DNA of 11,219 bases from PALSA-911 sp043742865. Lineage in GTDB: Bacteria > Pseudomonadota > Alphaproteobacteria > Acetobacterales > Acetobacteraceae. The stretch spans positions 1-11,219 of the forward strand of contig JAYTXR010000097.1 of NCBI GenBank assembly GCA_043742865.1, given 5' to 3'. Shown here piece by piece: positions 1-6,671 of this stretch. Under the pieces are notes generated by a model. That model was not told the origin of the DNA. It did not search any database and was given only the letters and a program-made list of their open reading frames with translations. Made by a program: the position numbers and the translations under genes. How positions within the stretch are numbered: position 1 is the first letter of the stretch; each line of letters opens with the position of its first letter.

Positions 1-1326
1 GATTACGACGATACCTGGCGCTATGGCTTCGATCTCAACCGGGCCTCCTCGTCCAACTATGTCCGCAATTTCAGCCTCAGCCATTATCTGTCGGGTACCC
101 CGAACATCCTGACCAGCCAGGCCTATATCGAGGGCTTCGGCCAGGGCGCCTACACGCGGCTGGACGCACGGGCCTACCAGGGCCTGTCCAACACGATCGT
201 CGACAGCACGCTGCCGGTGGTGATGCCGCGCTATATCTACAATTATTCCGGTCAGCTCGATGATCTAGGCGGGCGGCTGTCGGCTACCGCCGGGGCCTTC
301 AACATCCTGCGCACCACGGGCACCAACACCCAGCGCGCCAATCTGACGCTCGATTGGGAGCGGCCGGCGACCGGCCCACTGGGCGATTTGTGGAAATTGA
401 CGCTGCACGGTGACGCCGCCGGCTACAACGCGACGCAACTGAACAATCAGCCGAATTTTTCGCCGATCGCGTCGAACTCGGTTGCGCGCGCGTTGCCGCA
501 GGCGGCGGTGGATTTCCGCTGGCCGTTCGTGCGCGACTCCGGCGCCTGGGGCAGCCAGGTGATCGAGCCGCGGATCCAGCTGGTGGTGGCGCCCCGGGCC
601 GGCGACAGCCAGCTGACCACGATCCCCAACGAGGACAGCCTGGACCTGGAGTTCACCGATGCGAACCTGTTCGGCTTCAACCGCTTTCCCGGCATCGACC
701 GGTTGGAGGGCGGCACCCGGGTCAATGCGGCGATGCAGGGCACTTGGTATCTGGGGGGCACCACCTTCGATGCGTTCCTCGGCCAGTCCTATCGGACCGA
801 AATCGACACGATGATGCCGGTGAGCTCGGGACTGCGCGACACGGTTTCCGATGTGGTCGCGCGGGCCAGCTTCGCGCCCACCCCCTGGCTCAACCTTACC
901 TATCGCACCCGTCTGGACAAGAGTTCGGGCGCCACGCGCTTCGCCGATGCGCTCGCCTCGGTCGGCGGCAGGCTGCTGACGGTCACCGGCGGCTATATCT
1001 ACACTACCTATGACCCGTATAATTTCTACAACCAGGCGCCCCCGCCGCCGGCATCCTCGGGCTATTCGTCGCCACGCAACGAGGTGACGCTGGGGGCGAA
1101 CAGCCGGTTCGGCCAGTATCGGATTGGCGCCTATGTGCGGCGCAACATCACCGCCAACCAATTCGTCACTCTGGGCGGCAACGCCGCCTATGAGGACGAG
1201 TGCTATATTCTGCAGGCGATCTTGTTCAAACGCTATACGTCGTACAATGGTGACGGCGGATCGACGACGATCTTGTTCCAAATGACCTTCAAGACGATCG
1301 GCCAGTTCGGTTACCGTGCCCTTTGA
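1..1326 (+). CDS. lptD: LPS-assembly outer-membrane protein LptD, C-terminal part (5' end outside window)
   Basis: This is the last 441 residues of LptD, the outer-membrane beta-barrel that, with LptE, inserts lipopolysaccharide into the outer leaflet. The frame is open from base 1 and ends at TGA 1324-1326, with an in-frame TAA directly after. What is visible is barrel: alternating aromatic/polar strands, the segment EPRIQLVVAP (about residues 190-199), and the family signature PNEDSLDLEFTDANLFGFNR followed by RFPGIDRLEGGTR (about residues 212-242). The N-terminal jellyroll and signal peptide are off the window. Only one cysteine is visible (residue 401, in YEDECYIL); in E. coli LptD, C-terminal cysteines form disulfides with N-terminal ones, so a partner would have to lie upstream. 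The protein ends GYRAL rather than in the usual terminal Phe or Trp of barrel proteins. surA follows 100 bp downstream on the same strand. The family call is secure; the true start is not visible. Confidence 0.93.
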   Translation, partial: DYDDTWRYGFDLNRASSSNYVRNFSLSHYLSGTPNILTSQAYIEGFGQGAYTRLDARAYQGLSNTIVDSTLPVVMPRYIYNYSGQLDDLGGRLSATAGAFNILRTTGTNTQRANLTLDWERPATGPLGDLWKLTLHGDAAGYNATQLNNQPNFSPIASNSVARALPQAAVDFRWPFVRDSGAWGSQVIEPRIQLVVAPRAGDSQLTTIPNEDSLDLEFTDANLFGFNRFPGIDRLEGGTRVNAAMQGTWYLGGTTFDAFLGQSYRTEIDTMMPVSSGLRDTVSDVVARASFAPTPWLNLTYRTRLDKSSGATRFADALASVGGRLLTVTGGYIYTTYDPYNFYNQAPPPPASSGYSSPRNEVTLGANSRFGQYRIGAYVRRNITANQFVTLGGNAAYEDECYILQAILFKRYTSYNGDGGSTTILFQMTFKTIGQFGYRAL

Positions 1327-1369
1327 TAACCCGGCGCCCTTTGACAACCCGGCGCCCTTTGACAACCCA
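1319..1369 (+). repeat. 18-bp tandem repeat, 2.8 copies, across the lptD stop codon
   Basis: The unit CCCTTTGAYAACCCGGCG occurs at 1319-1336 and 1337-1354, with a partial third copy at 1355-1369. The second copy differs from the first by one base (GATAAC to GACAAC). The first copy contains the last Leu codon and TGA stop of lptD, so every copy repeats an in-frame CTT-TGA. It looks like local duplication of the gene's 3' end. No function is claimed. Confidence 0.85.
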
Positions 1370-1371
1370 GG

Positions 1372-1385
1372 CTTGGGGCCCCAAG
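1372..1385. repeat. Perfect 14-bp palindrome in the lptD-surA gap
   Basis: CTTGGGGCCCCAAG is a perfect palindrome without a loop, just after the tandem repeat and 41 bp before the preferred surA start. No T-run follows, so it is not an intrinsic terminator. It could be a dyad protein-binding site or a chance event in GC-rich DNA. Confidence 0.4.
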
Positions 1386-1413
1386 TCACGCCAGCCGTCC
1401 GCGCCATGAGATC

Positions 1414-1417
1414 AGGA
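1414..1417 (+). promoter_or_regulatory. Ribosome binding site deciding the surA start
   Basis: AGGA lies 9 nt before ATG 1427. It supports that ATG over the in-frame GTG 1316 and ATG 1406, neither of which gives a signal peptide right at the N-terminus. Confidence 0.6.
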
Positions 1418-1426
1418 ATACTGCCT

Positions 1427-2818
1427 ATGTCCGTTTCGCTTCGGCCGCTCCTGCGCCGGATATCCGTGGCGCCGATCCTGGCGTTGCTGGTCGCCACGCC
1501 GCTACTTGCCGCCCCCCCGCTTGCCGCCCCGCTACCTGACGCTCCGCCGGCTTCGCCAGCCGGACCTGCGGCCAAAATACCGGGGGGGGCCGCTGCTGCG
1601 AAGTTGGGGCCGGCCACGGCCATCCTTTCGGTGGTCAACGGCGAGGTGATCACCAACGCCGATGTGTCCAGCCGCGCGCGGTTGTTCGCGCTGTCCACGG
1701 GCATGCCGGTTACCGCCGATGTGGTCGCCAGGCTGCGCCCGCAGATCACCCGCCAGCTGATCGAGGAGCGGCTGCGCCTGCAGGAAATCCAGCGCCGCCA
1801 TATCGTGGTGCAGGACAAGGAAATCGCCGCCGCGATCCGCGATATCGAGGCGCGCAACAACCTGCCGCTCGGCGCGTTGCGCCAGCGCCTGGCGGCGGAC
1901 GGCACCGGTATGCGCACGCTGATCGACCAGATCCGCGCCCAGATCGGCTGGACCCAGGCGTTGCGTCAGCAGATCGGCGAAAAAATCAAGATAGCGCCGG
2001 CCGAGATCGAACAGATGCAGAAGCTGCAGGACCAGCAGACGGGCAGGCCCGAATACCGCATCCTGGAAATATTTATCCCGGTCGATGACCCCGCCCACGC
2101 CGCGGAGGCCGAACGCTTCGCCGAAGCGGTGGTGGGCCAGTTGCACGCCGGCGCGCCGTTCCGGATCGTCGCCGCGCAGTTCAGCCAGAGCCAGACTGCA
2201 CTGCAAGGCGGCGACCTCGGCTGGCTGCAGGAGAACAGGATCGACCCCGAGGTGCTTCGCATCGCCCAGCAGATGCCGGTGGGTGCCATCAGCAACGCCG
2301 TGAGAGTGCCCGGCGGCTTCGCCATCATCACCCTGGCGGGGCGCCGGGAGCTGGGCAACGAAATCGCCACCTTGGTCTCGCTGCGGCAGGTGTTCCTGCC
2401 GTTCAGCGCGAAGCTGAACCCCACCCAGCCGACCGACCAGCAGCGCCAGGCATTGGAAAAGGCCAAATCCCTCAGCGCCAGCATCCATAGCTGCGAGGCC
2501 ATGGAAGCGGCCAACATCGCCAATCAATCCCCCCGTCCGGCTAACCCTGGCGATGTCCGCCTGGAACGCGTGTCCCCACCGCAGTTCCGCGAGATACTGA
2601 CCAACCTGCCGCTGGACCGCGCCACCCAGCCGCTGGTCGCCGCCGATGGCATCGCCGTGGTCATCGTCTGCTCGCGCGAAAAAAAGAACGTCGCGCATCA
2701 GTCAAACGAAGAAATCGAGGCGCAAATGATCAACGAACGCGTCGAACTGCTGTCGCGCCAAATGCTCCGCGACCTCCGCCGCCGTGCCACCATCGAGCAG
2801 CGCAGCGGCGCGGTGTGA
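1427..2818 (+). CDS. surA: Periplasmic chaperone / peptidyl-prolyl isomerase SurA
   Basis: SurA escorts unfolded outer-membrane proteins, including LptD, through the periplasm to the BAM complex. From ATG 1427 it has 463 residues (E. coli SurA: 428). Order: a signal peptide with arginines and a hydrophobic core (about 1-29, RISVAPILALLVATPLLA); a Pro/Ala/Gly-rich linker (about 30-64); the SurA N-terminal helical domain starting ILSVVNGEVIT (about 66-205); a parvulin-type domain (about 207-305, with LQGGDLGWL and VRVPGGFAIITLAGRR); a divergent second parvulin-like segment (about 313-420) with two cysteines, C356 and C415; and a charged C-terminal helix. The linker DNA holds a C7 tract (1512-1518) and a G8 tract (1582-1589). 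The frame could be extended to GTG 1316, adding a leader coded by the 18-bp repeat, but that would bury the signal peptide. Neighbours fit the usual lptD-surA-(pdxA)-rsmA order, with pdxA absent. Confidence 0.9.
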   Translation: MSVSLRPLLRRISVAPILALLVATPLLAAPPLAAPLPDAPPASPAGPAAKIPGGAAAAKLGPATAILSVVNGEVITNADVSSRARLFALSTGMPVTADVVARLRPQITRQLIEERLRLQEIQRRHIVVQDKEIAAAIRDIEARNNLPLGALRQRLAADGTGMRTLIDQIRAQIGWTQALRQQIGEKIKIAPAEIEQMQKLQDQQTGRPEYRILEIFIPVDDPAHAAEAERFAEAVVGQLHAGAPFRIVAAQFSQSQTALQGGDLGWLQENRIDPEVLRIAQQMPVGAISNAVRVPGGFAIITLAGRRELGNEIATLVSLRQVFLPFSAKLNPTQPTDQQRQALEKAKSLSASIHSCEAMEAANIANQSPRPANPGDVRLERVSPPQFREILTNLPLDRATQPLVAADGIAVVIVCSREKKNVAHQSNEEIEAQMINERVELLSRQMLRDLRRRATIEQRSGAV

Positions 2819-2829
2819 TGTGAGGAGCC

Positions 2830-2918
2830 GGGGTTTGCAAGATGGAAGCAAAGCCAGAGGGCTTTGCCCCCCATGCTGCAAGTCTGGGAACCCCCAGCAA
2901 GGGACAGTCGTCCCTTGC
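2830..2918 (+). repeat. Nested hairpin plus second hairpin (REP-like element) between surA and rsmA
   Basis: The 132-bp surA-rsmA gap folds extensively. Inner perfect stem: GCAAAGCC 2848-2855 with GGCTTTGC 2860-2867, loop AGAG. It is enclosed by ATGG 2842-2845 with CCAT 2871-2874, TTGCA 2835-2839 with TGCAA 2877-2881, and GGGGT 2830-2834 with ACCCC 2890-2894. A separate 9-bp stem follows, GCAAGGGAC 2897-2905 with GTCCCTTGC 2910-2918, loop AGTC. Neither has a T-run, so a classical Rho-independent terminator is unlikely. In RNA it would be the surA 3' UTR and rsmA leader. A dispersed REP-like repeat or an mRNA processing/stability element is my inference. Confidence 0.6.
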
Positions 2919-2950
2919 CTTGCTCGCTTGTTCCAATCCAGCGTCCCCGC

Positions 2951-3763
2951 ATGACGCTGCCGCCGCTGCGCGACGTGATAGCGCGGCATGGGTTGGATGC
3001 CAGGCGCAAGCTGGGGCAGCATTTTTTGCTGGATGCCAATCTGATCGGCAGGATTGTGCGGTCGGCCGGAGCTTTGGCCGGCCGGCAGGTGATCGAGGTT
3101 GGGCCGGGGCCTGGGGGGTTGACGCGGGCGTTGCTGGCCAGCGAGGCGGTTGGCGTGGTGGCGGTCGAGCTCGATCCGCGCGCGGTGGCGGCCATGGAGG
3201 AGCTGGCGGCGGCGTCCGGGGGCCGGCTGCGGGTGATCGAGGCGGATGCGCTGTCGCTGGACCTTGCGGGGCTGGTGCCGGCGCCGCGGCAGATTATCGC
3301 CAATCTGCCCTATAACGTCGCCACGCCGCTGCTGATCGGCTGGCTGCGCCAGGCCGCTTGTTTCGAGCGGATGACCTTGATGTTCCAGTTGGAGGTTGCC
3401 GAACGGATCTGTGCCGCTCCCGACACTCCGGCTTATGGCCGGCTGTCGATCCTGGCGCAGTGGGTTTGCGCCACCGATCTGGTTCTGCGCCTGCCGCCTG
3501 AGGCATTCGTGCCGCCGCCGAAGGTATCTTCCGCCGTGGTCGGCTTCGTGCCGCATGCCCAACAGCCGGAGCTGGCGCTGTTCGCGACGATGGAGCGGCT
3601 GACCGCCGCGGCGTTCGGCCAGCGGCGCAAGATGCTGCGCGGATCGCTGAAGCCGCTGGGCGGGGAGGCGTTGCTGCGGCGGGCCGACATAGAACCGGAG
3701 CGGCGGGCCGAGACGCTGTCGGTGATGGAATTCGACCGCTTGGCGAAGCTGCTGGCTGGCTGA
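2951..3763 (+). CDS. rsmA: 16S rRNA (adenine1518-N6/adenine1519-N6)-dimethyltransferase RsmA (KsgA)
   Basis: RsmA uses S-adenosylmethionine to dimethylate two adjacent adenines in helix 45 of 16S rRNA, a late 30S assembly step; loss of the enzyme in E. coli gives kasugamycin resistance. The protein has 270 residues, normal for the family. Visible motifs: LGQHFLLD (21-28), the SAM-binding EVGPGPGGLT (49-58), acidic VELDP after motif II, IEADAL, the catalytic NLPY (118-121), FVPPPKV, and QRRKMLRGSLK near the C-terminus. ATG 2951 gives the standard N-terminus; the frame stays open upstream through the hairpin element, but that extension has no family similarity I recognise. No clear Shine-Dalgarno precedes the ATG. 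Codon choice (more TTG, GGG, GTT) looks different from surA next door, though I have not counted it. The gene ends 15 bp from the stop of the convergent transporter gene. Confidence 0.95.
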   Translation: MTLPPLRDVIARHGLDARRKLGQHFLLDANLIGRIVRSAGALAGRQVIEVGPGPGGLTRALLASEAVGVVAVELDPRAVAAMEELAAASGGRLRVIEADALSLDLAGLVPAPRQIIANLPYNVATPLLIGWLRQAACFERMTLMFQLEVAERICAAPDTPAYGRLSILAQWVCATDLVLRLPPEAFVPPPKVSSAVVGFVPHAQQPELALFATMERLTAAAFGQRRKMLRGSLKPLGGEALLRRADIEPERRAETLSVMEFDRLAKLLAG

Positions 3764-3778
3764 GCCGCTGGCCTTTGG

Positions 3779-5038
3779 CTAAACTATGGGGCGCCGAGCC
3801 AGCCGCCGGAGCAGCAGGTTGGTGCCGGAGGCCAGCGTGCAGACCGCCAGCACCAAATAGCCCGCATCGGTACCGCCGGTCAGCGCGATCAGCATGCTGA
3901 ACATCGACGGGCCCAACAGCGATCCGCACCACAGGCAGATCATGCCGCAGGCGGTGACCGGCGCCACCTGCCCGTCCGGGGCCTGGCGCGCCACCTCGGC
4001 CAGATAGACGCCGTTCCAGGACGCCGACATGGTGGCGAACGCGATGCTCAGCAGCCCGATCAGCGGCACCGGCCAGGCGAGCGACACCGTGGTCATTGCC
4101 AGGCACAGCACGCCGGTGCCGAGCGCCATCCCCGACAGCACCGCGACCGCGGATGTACGGTCGGCGACCCAGCCCCAGCTCAGGCGCGAGAAGATGCCGA
4201 CCGCGAGGGCGATCGAGAACAGGCTGGCGGCGACCGGCAGACCAAGCCCGACGCCGGTCACCAGGAACGTCACGTAGAAGCTGGTGAACACGAACTGCGC
4301 CATCGACAGGGTCGCCGCGGTCAGCATCAGCCAGCGCATGGCGGGGTTGGCGAAGATCAGCCGCATCGGTACCGCGAGGTCGCGGATGCCGCCCAACACG
4401 GTGCCGCGGGTGCCGACCCGGCGTTCCATGTCCAGGATCTTGCGCAACGGCTGCATCGCCAGCGCCAGGGCGACGCTGGCGCCCGCCACGGCGGCGGCCG
4501 CGACCGGCCAGCCGGACCGCCCGGCGATCAGCGGCAGCAACGCACCGGCGATCGCGCCGCCGAGCGGGACGGAGGCCTGTTTGAACGAGAACACGAAATA
4601 GCGCAGCCGCAGTGGCGTGACCCGGTTGAGCAAATCCGATCCCGCCATGTTGGCTGGACCGTTGCCGCAGCCGACCAGTGCGGCGCTGAGCACGCAGGCG
4701 GCCAACGCCAAAACAGGGGCCCGGGCCGAGGTGTGGGCGCCGATCAGCAGCAGCACGCCGGCGCCGGCCAGCAGCACCATGAGCTGGGTGGACCGGATCG
4801 GCCCGAGCTGCAACAGCAAAGGCGTGGCGCACAGGGCGGCGATCATCGAGGCCACGGTGCCGACCGAGCTGTAGTAGCCGATCCAGCTTGCCGGCCACCC
4901 GGTATCGGCGGCAACGATGGTCGCCAGCACCGGCAGCGTCAGCGCGGCGAGCGACAGCATCGCCTGCGCCGGAAACAGCGCCAGCAATGCGCGGCCCGTC
5001 AGCCTCAGCGAGCGGCCCGGTTGGTCGAGTGGTGCCAC
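3779..5038 (-). CDS. Major facilitator superfamily (MFS) transporter, substrate unknown
   Basis: A 419-residue inner-membrane protein with about 12 predicted hydrophobic segments in two halves of six, separated by a basic central loop (about residues 180-215). Features typical of MFS carriers are a GRLxDR-like loop after segment 8 (RLSWGWVADR), a charged FKQASVPLGGAIAG segment before/in segment 5, and SWNGVYLAEVAR in segment 10. I cannot name the substrate. The start is GTG at 5038-5036, 11 bp after the gmk stop, without a clear ribosome binding site. An in-frame ATG at 4960 (MLSLAALTLP) is an alternative that would start just before segment 1. The short spacing suggests translation from the gmk transcript. 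It is the only gene in the minus-strand block without an obvious housekeeping role. The stop TAG faces rsmA. Confidence 0.8.
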   Translation of the reverse strand: MAPLDQPGRSLRLTGRALLALFPAQAMLSLAALTLPVLATIVAADTGWPASWIGYYSSVGTVASMIAALCATPLLLQLGPIRSTQLMVLLAGAGVLLLIGAHTSARAPVLALAACVLSAALVGCGNGPANMAGSDLLNRVTPLRLRYFVFSFKQASVPLGGAIAGALLPLIAGRSGWPVAAAAVAGASVALALAMQPLRKILDMERRVGTRGTVLGGIRDLAVPMRLIFANPAMRWLMLTAATLSMAQFVFTSFYVTFLVTGVGLGLPVAASLFSIALAVGIFSRLSWGWVADRTSAVAVLSGMALGTGVLCLAMTTVSLAWPVPLIGLLSIAFATMSASWNGVYLAEVARQAPDGQVAPVTACGMICLWCGSLLGPSMFSMLIALTGGTDAGYLVLAVCTLASGTNLLLRRLARRPIV

Positions 5039-5049
5039 CGGGGACAGTC

Positions 5050-5694
5050 TCAGGAACCCAGGCGGGCGATAAAATCGGCGATACCGATCTGCCGATCAGT
5101 GCGAAGCCGTTCGGCCAGCAGGATCGCCCGCACCGCCGCCAATGTGGTTGGGAAATCGTCGTTCAGCACCACGTGGTCGAATTCGATCCAGTGCGAGATC
5201 TCGCTCTGCGCGGTGGCCATGCGTTGCGCGATTTCCGCCGGCGTGTCGGTGCCCCGGCCGGCCAGCCGGCGTTCCAGCTCCGCCATCGAGGGTGGCAGCA
5301 GGAACACGCCCACCACATCCCCCGGCAGGGCGGCGAGCAGCTGGTGATAGCCTTGCCAGTCGATATCGAAGAGCACGTCGCGCCCGGCGGCGAGCGCCTG
5401 CTGCACCGGGGCGCGCGGCGTGCCGTAGTTGTTGCGGCCGAACACGCTGGCATATTCCAGCAACGCGCCGGCCCGCACCATCGCATCGAACTGCGATTGA
5501 TCCACGAAGTAGTAATGGTTGCCGTCCCGCTCATCGCCGCGGGGGGCGCGGGTGGTGACGCTGACCGACAGCCACAAATTGGGCTCGGCCTCCAGCAGCG
5601 CGCGCGTGATGGCACCCTTGCCGCCGCCCGACGGGGCGGCGATCACCAGGGCGACCCCCTGGCGCGCGATGAAACCGGCCGAGGGTTGAGTCAT
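5050..5694 (-). CDS. gmk: Guanylate kinase
   Basis: Gmk phosphorylates GMP to GDP with ATP, in the cytoplasm, feeding GTP and (p)ppGpp pools. The 214-residue protein follows the family closely: P-loop region APSGGGKGAI (20-29), the GMP-binding SVTTRAPRGDERDGNHYYF, LLEYASVFGRNNYGT, DVLFDIDWQG, the lid region LPPSMAELERRLAGRGTD, and the end VLNDDFPTTLAAVRAILLAERLR. One oddity stands out: the Walker A Ser/Thr after the lysine is Gly27 (codons AAG-GGT), whereas Gmk normally has GK[ST]. All other motifs I can compare are intact, so this is probably still a kinase. The start ATG 5694-5692 lies 28 bp after the yicC stop; yicC-gmk adjacency is common in alphaproteobacteria. Confidence 0.94.
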   Translation of the reverse strand: MTQPSAGFIARQGVALVIAAPSGGGKGAITRALLEAEPNLWLSVSVTTRAPRGDERDGNHYYFVDQSQFDAMVRAGALLEYASVFGRNNYGTPRAPVQQALAAGRDVLFDIDWQGYHQLLAALPGDVVGVFLLPPSMAELERRLAGRGTDTPAEIAQRMATAQSEISHWIEFDHVVLNDDFPTTLAAVRAILLAERLRTDRQIGIADFIARLGS

Positions 5695-5722
5695 TGCCGC
5701 TCGCGCTTCGCGGATGCTTGCT

Positions 5723-6613
5723 TCATTCGATGTTCTGCACCTGCTCGCGCAGCTGCTCGATCGTGGCTTTCAGCTTCAGGCCGGTGGCGGTCAGCGCCAC
5801 GCTGGCCGATTTGCTGCACAGCGTGTTGGCCTCGCGGTTGAACTCCTGCACCAGGAAATCCAGGCGCCGGCCGATATTTTCCGCCTCGGCCAGCAGGGCG
5901 CCGGCGGCGTGCAGATGCGCGTCCAGCCGGTCCAATTCCTCGCGCACGTCCGATTTCGCCGCCAGCAGCGCGATCTCCTGGGCGATGCGGTCCTCTGGCA
6001 GGGTCGGCTGGTCGGCCAGCAGGACGCGCAAATTGCTCAGCAGCCGCGCCTGCTGCAACGCCGGTTGATCCGCCGCCTGGTTCGCCGCCCGCGTGCAGAG
6101 TGCGGCGATCTCGCCGAGCTGTCCCCGCAGCGTGGCGTCCAGCCGCGCGCCCTCATTGCGGCGCGCGGTGACCAATTGATCCAGCGCTGTCGCGAAACCC
6201 GCGCGCACCCCAGCCAGGGTGGCCGAAGCGGTCGCCTCGTTCGGCTCCGTACCGGTTTGGCGTAGCACGCCGGGCAGGGCCAGCAGCGCCTCGGCGCACG
6301 GGGGCGCGCTGCCGGGAATGCGCGCGTGCAATTCCATCGCCAGGCCCAGCATGTGTTCCAGCGCGGCGGCATCGGGCATTAATTGCTGCGCGTCCTCGCG
6401 CCGGATGGTCAGGTTGGCGGTGATGTTGCCGCGCCTGAGCGCCTTGCCGGCGAGGTCTCGCAGCGCCGGCTCCAGCGTATCGAGGCCCGGTGGCAGCCGA
6501 AAGCGCAGGTCAAGCCCACGGCCGTTGACGCTGCGCAGCTCCCACGCCCAGGTCGCGCCGCCCTCGGCACCTTCGCTGCGGGCGAAGCCGGTCATGGAAG
6601 CAATGGTAGTCAT
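5723..6613 (-). CDS. yicC: YicC family endoribonuclease / RNA-processing protein
   Basis: The 296-residue protein belongs to the YicC family, which has been reported to act in RNA turnover (in E. coli linked to decay of the RyhB small RNA, and described as an endoribonuclease). The N-terminus carries the family hallmark MTGFARSEG, then WELRSVNGRGLDLRFRLP (N-terminal YicC domain). The C-terminal DUF1732 part (about 223-296) has REELDRLDAHLHA, GRRLDFLVQEFNREANTLCSKS and a final helix. The frame is open further upstream to about 6760, but that stretch is low-similarity sequence overlapping mltG. ATG 6613, preceded by GGAG, gives the correct N-terminus. It lies 58 bp after mltG and 28 bp before gmk on the same strand. 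The RNA target in this organism is unknown. Confidence 0.92.
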   Translation of the reverse strand: MTTIASMTGFARSEGAEGGATWAWELRSVNGRGLDLRFRLPPGLDTLEPALRDLAGKALRRGNITANLTIRREDAQQLMPDAAALEHMLGLAMELHARIPGSAPPCAEALLALPGVLRQTGTEPNEATASATLAGVRAGFATALDQLVTARRNEGARLDATLRGQLGEIAALCTRAANQAADQPALQQARLLSNLRVLLADQPTLPEDRIAQEIALLAAKSDVREELDRLDAHLHAAGALLAEAENIGRRLDFLVQEFNREANTLCSKSASVALTATGLKLKATIEQLREQVQNIE

Positions 6614-6623
6614 TCGATGGCGT

Positions 6624-6627
6624 CTCC
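6624..6627 (-). promoter_or_regulatory. Ribosome binding site deciding the yicC start
   Basis: GGAG on the minus strand, 10 nt before ATG 6613. It supports MTTIASMTGFARSEG as the true N-terminus against the longer open frame. Confidence 0.55.
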
Positions 6628-6671
6628 GGAGTTCGGGACGTTCTAACAGCGCCCCCGGATTCTGCGAACCC

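Noticed and set aside
1316..1426. N-terminal extension of SurA from GTG 1316 with FDNPAP repeats
   Set aside because: It would place the signal peptide in the interior, overlaps lptD, and lacks a ribosome binding site; ATG 1427 has one.
265..1917. Long minus-strand open frame of 550 codons opposite lptD and surA
   Set aside because: Arg-rich, low-complexity translation typical of an antisense frame in GC-rich DNA; the plus-strand genes have clear family motifs.
1532..2698. Minus-strand open frame of 388 codons opposite surA
   Set aside because: No recognisable domain; it mirrors surA codon structure.
3764..3778. Bidirectional terminator between rsmA and the transporter gene
   Set aside because: Only 15 bp, with no adequate stem or T-run.
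3294..4898. Minus-strand open frame of 534 codons overlapping rsmA and the transporter
   Set aside because: Arg/Pro/Ala-rich shadow; the transporter frame has clear membrane segments and MFS motifs.
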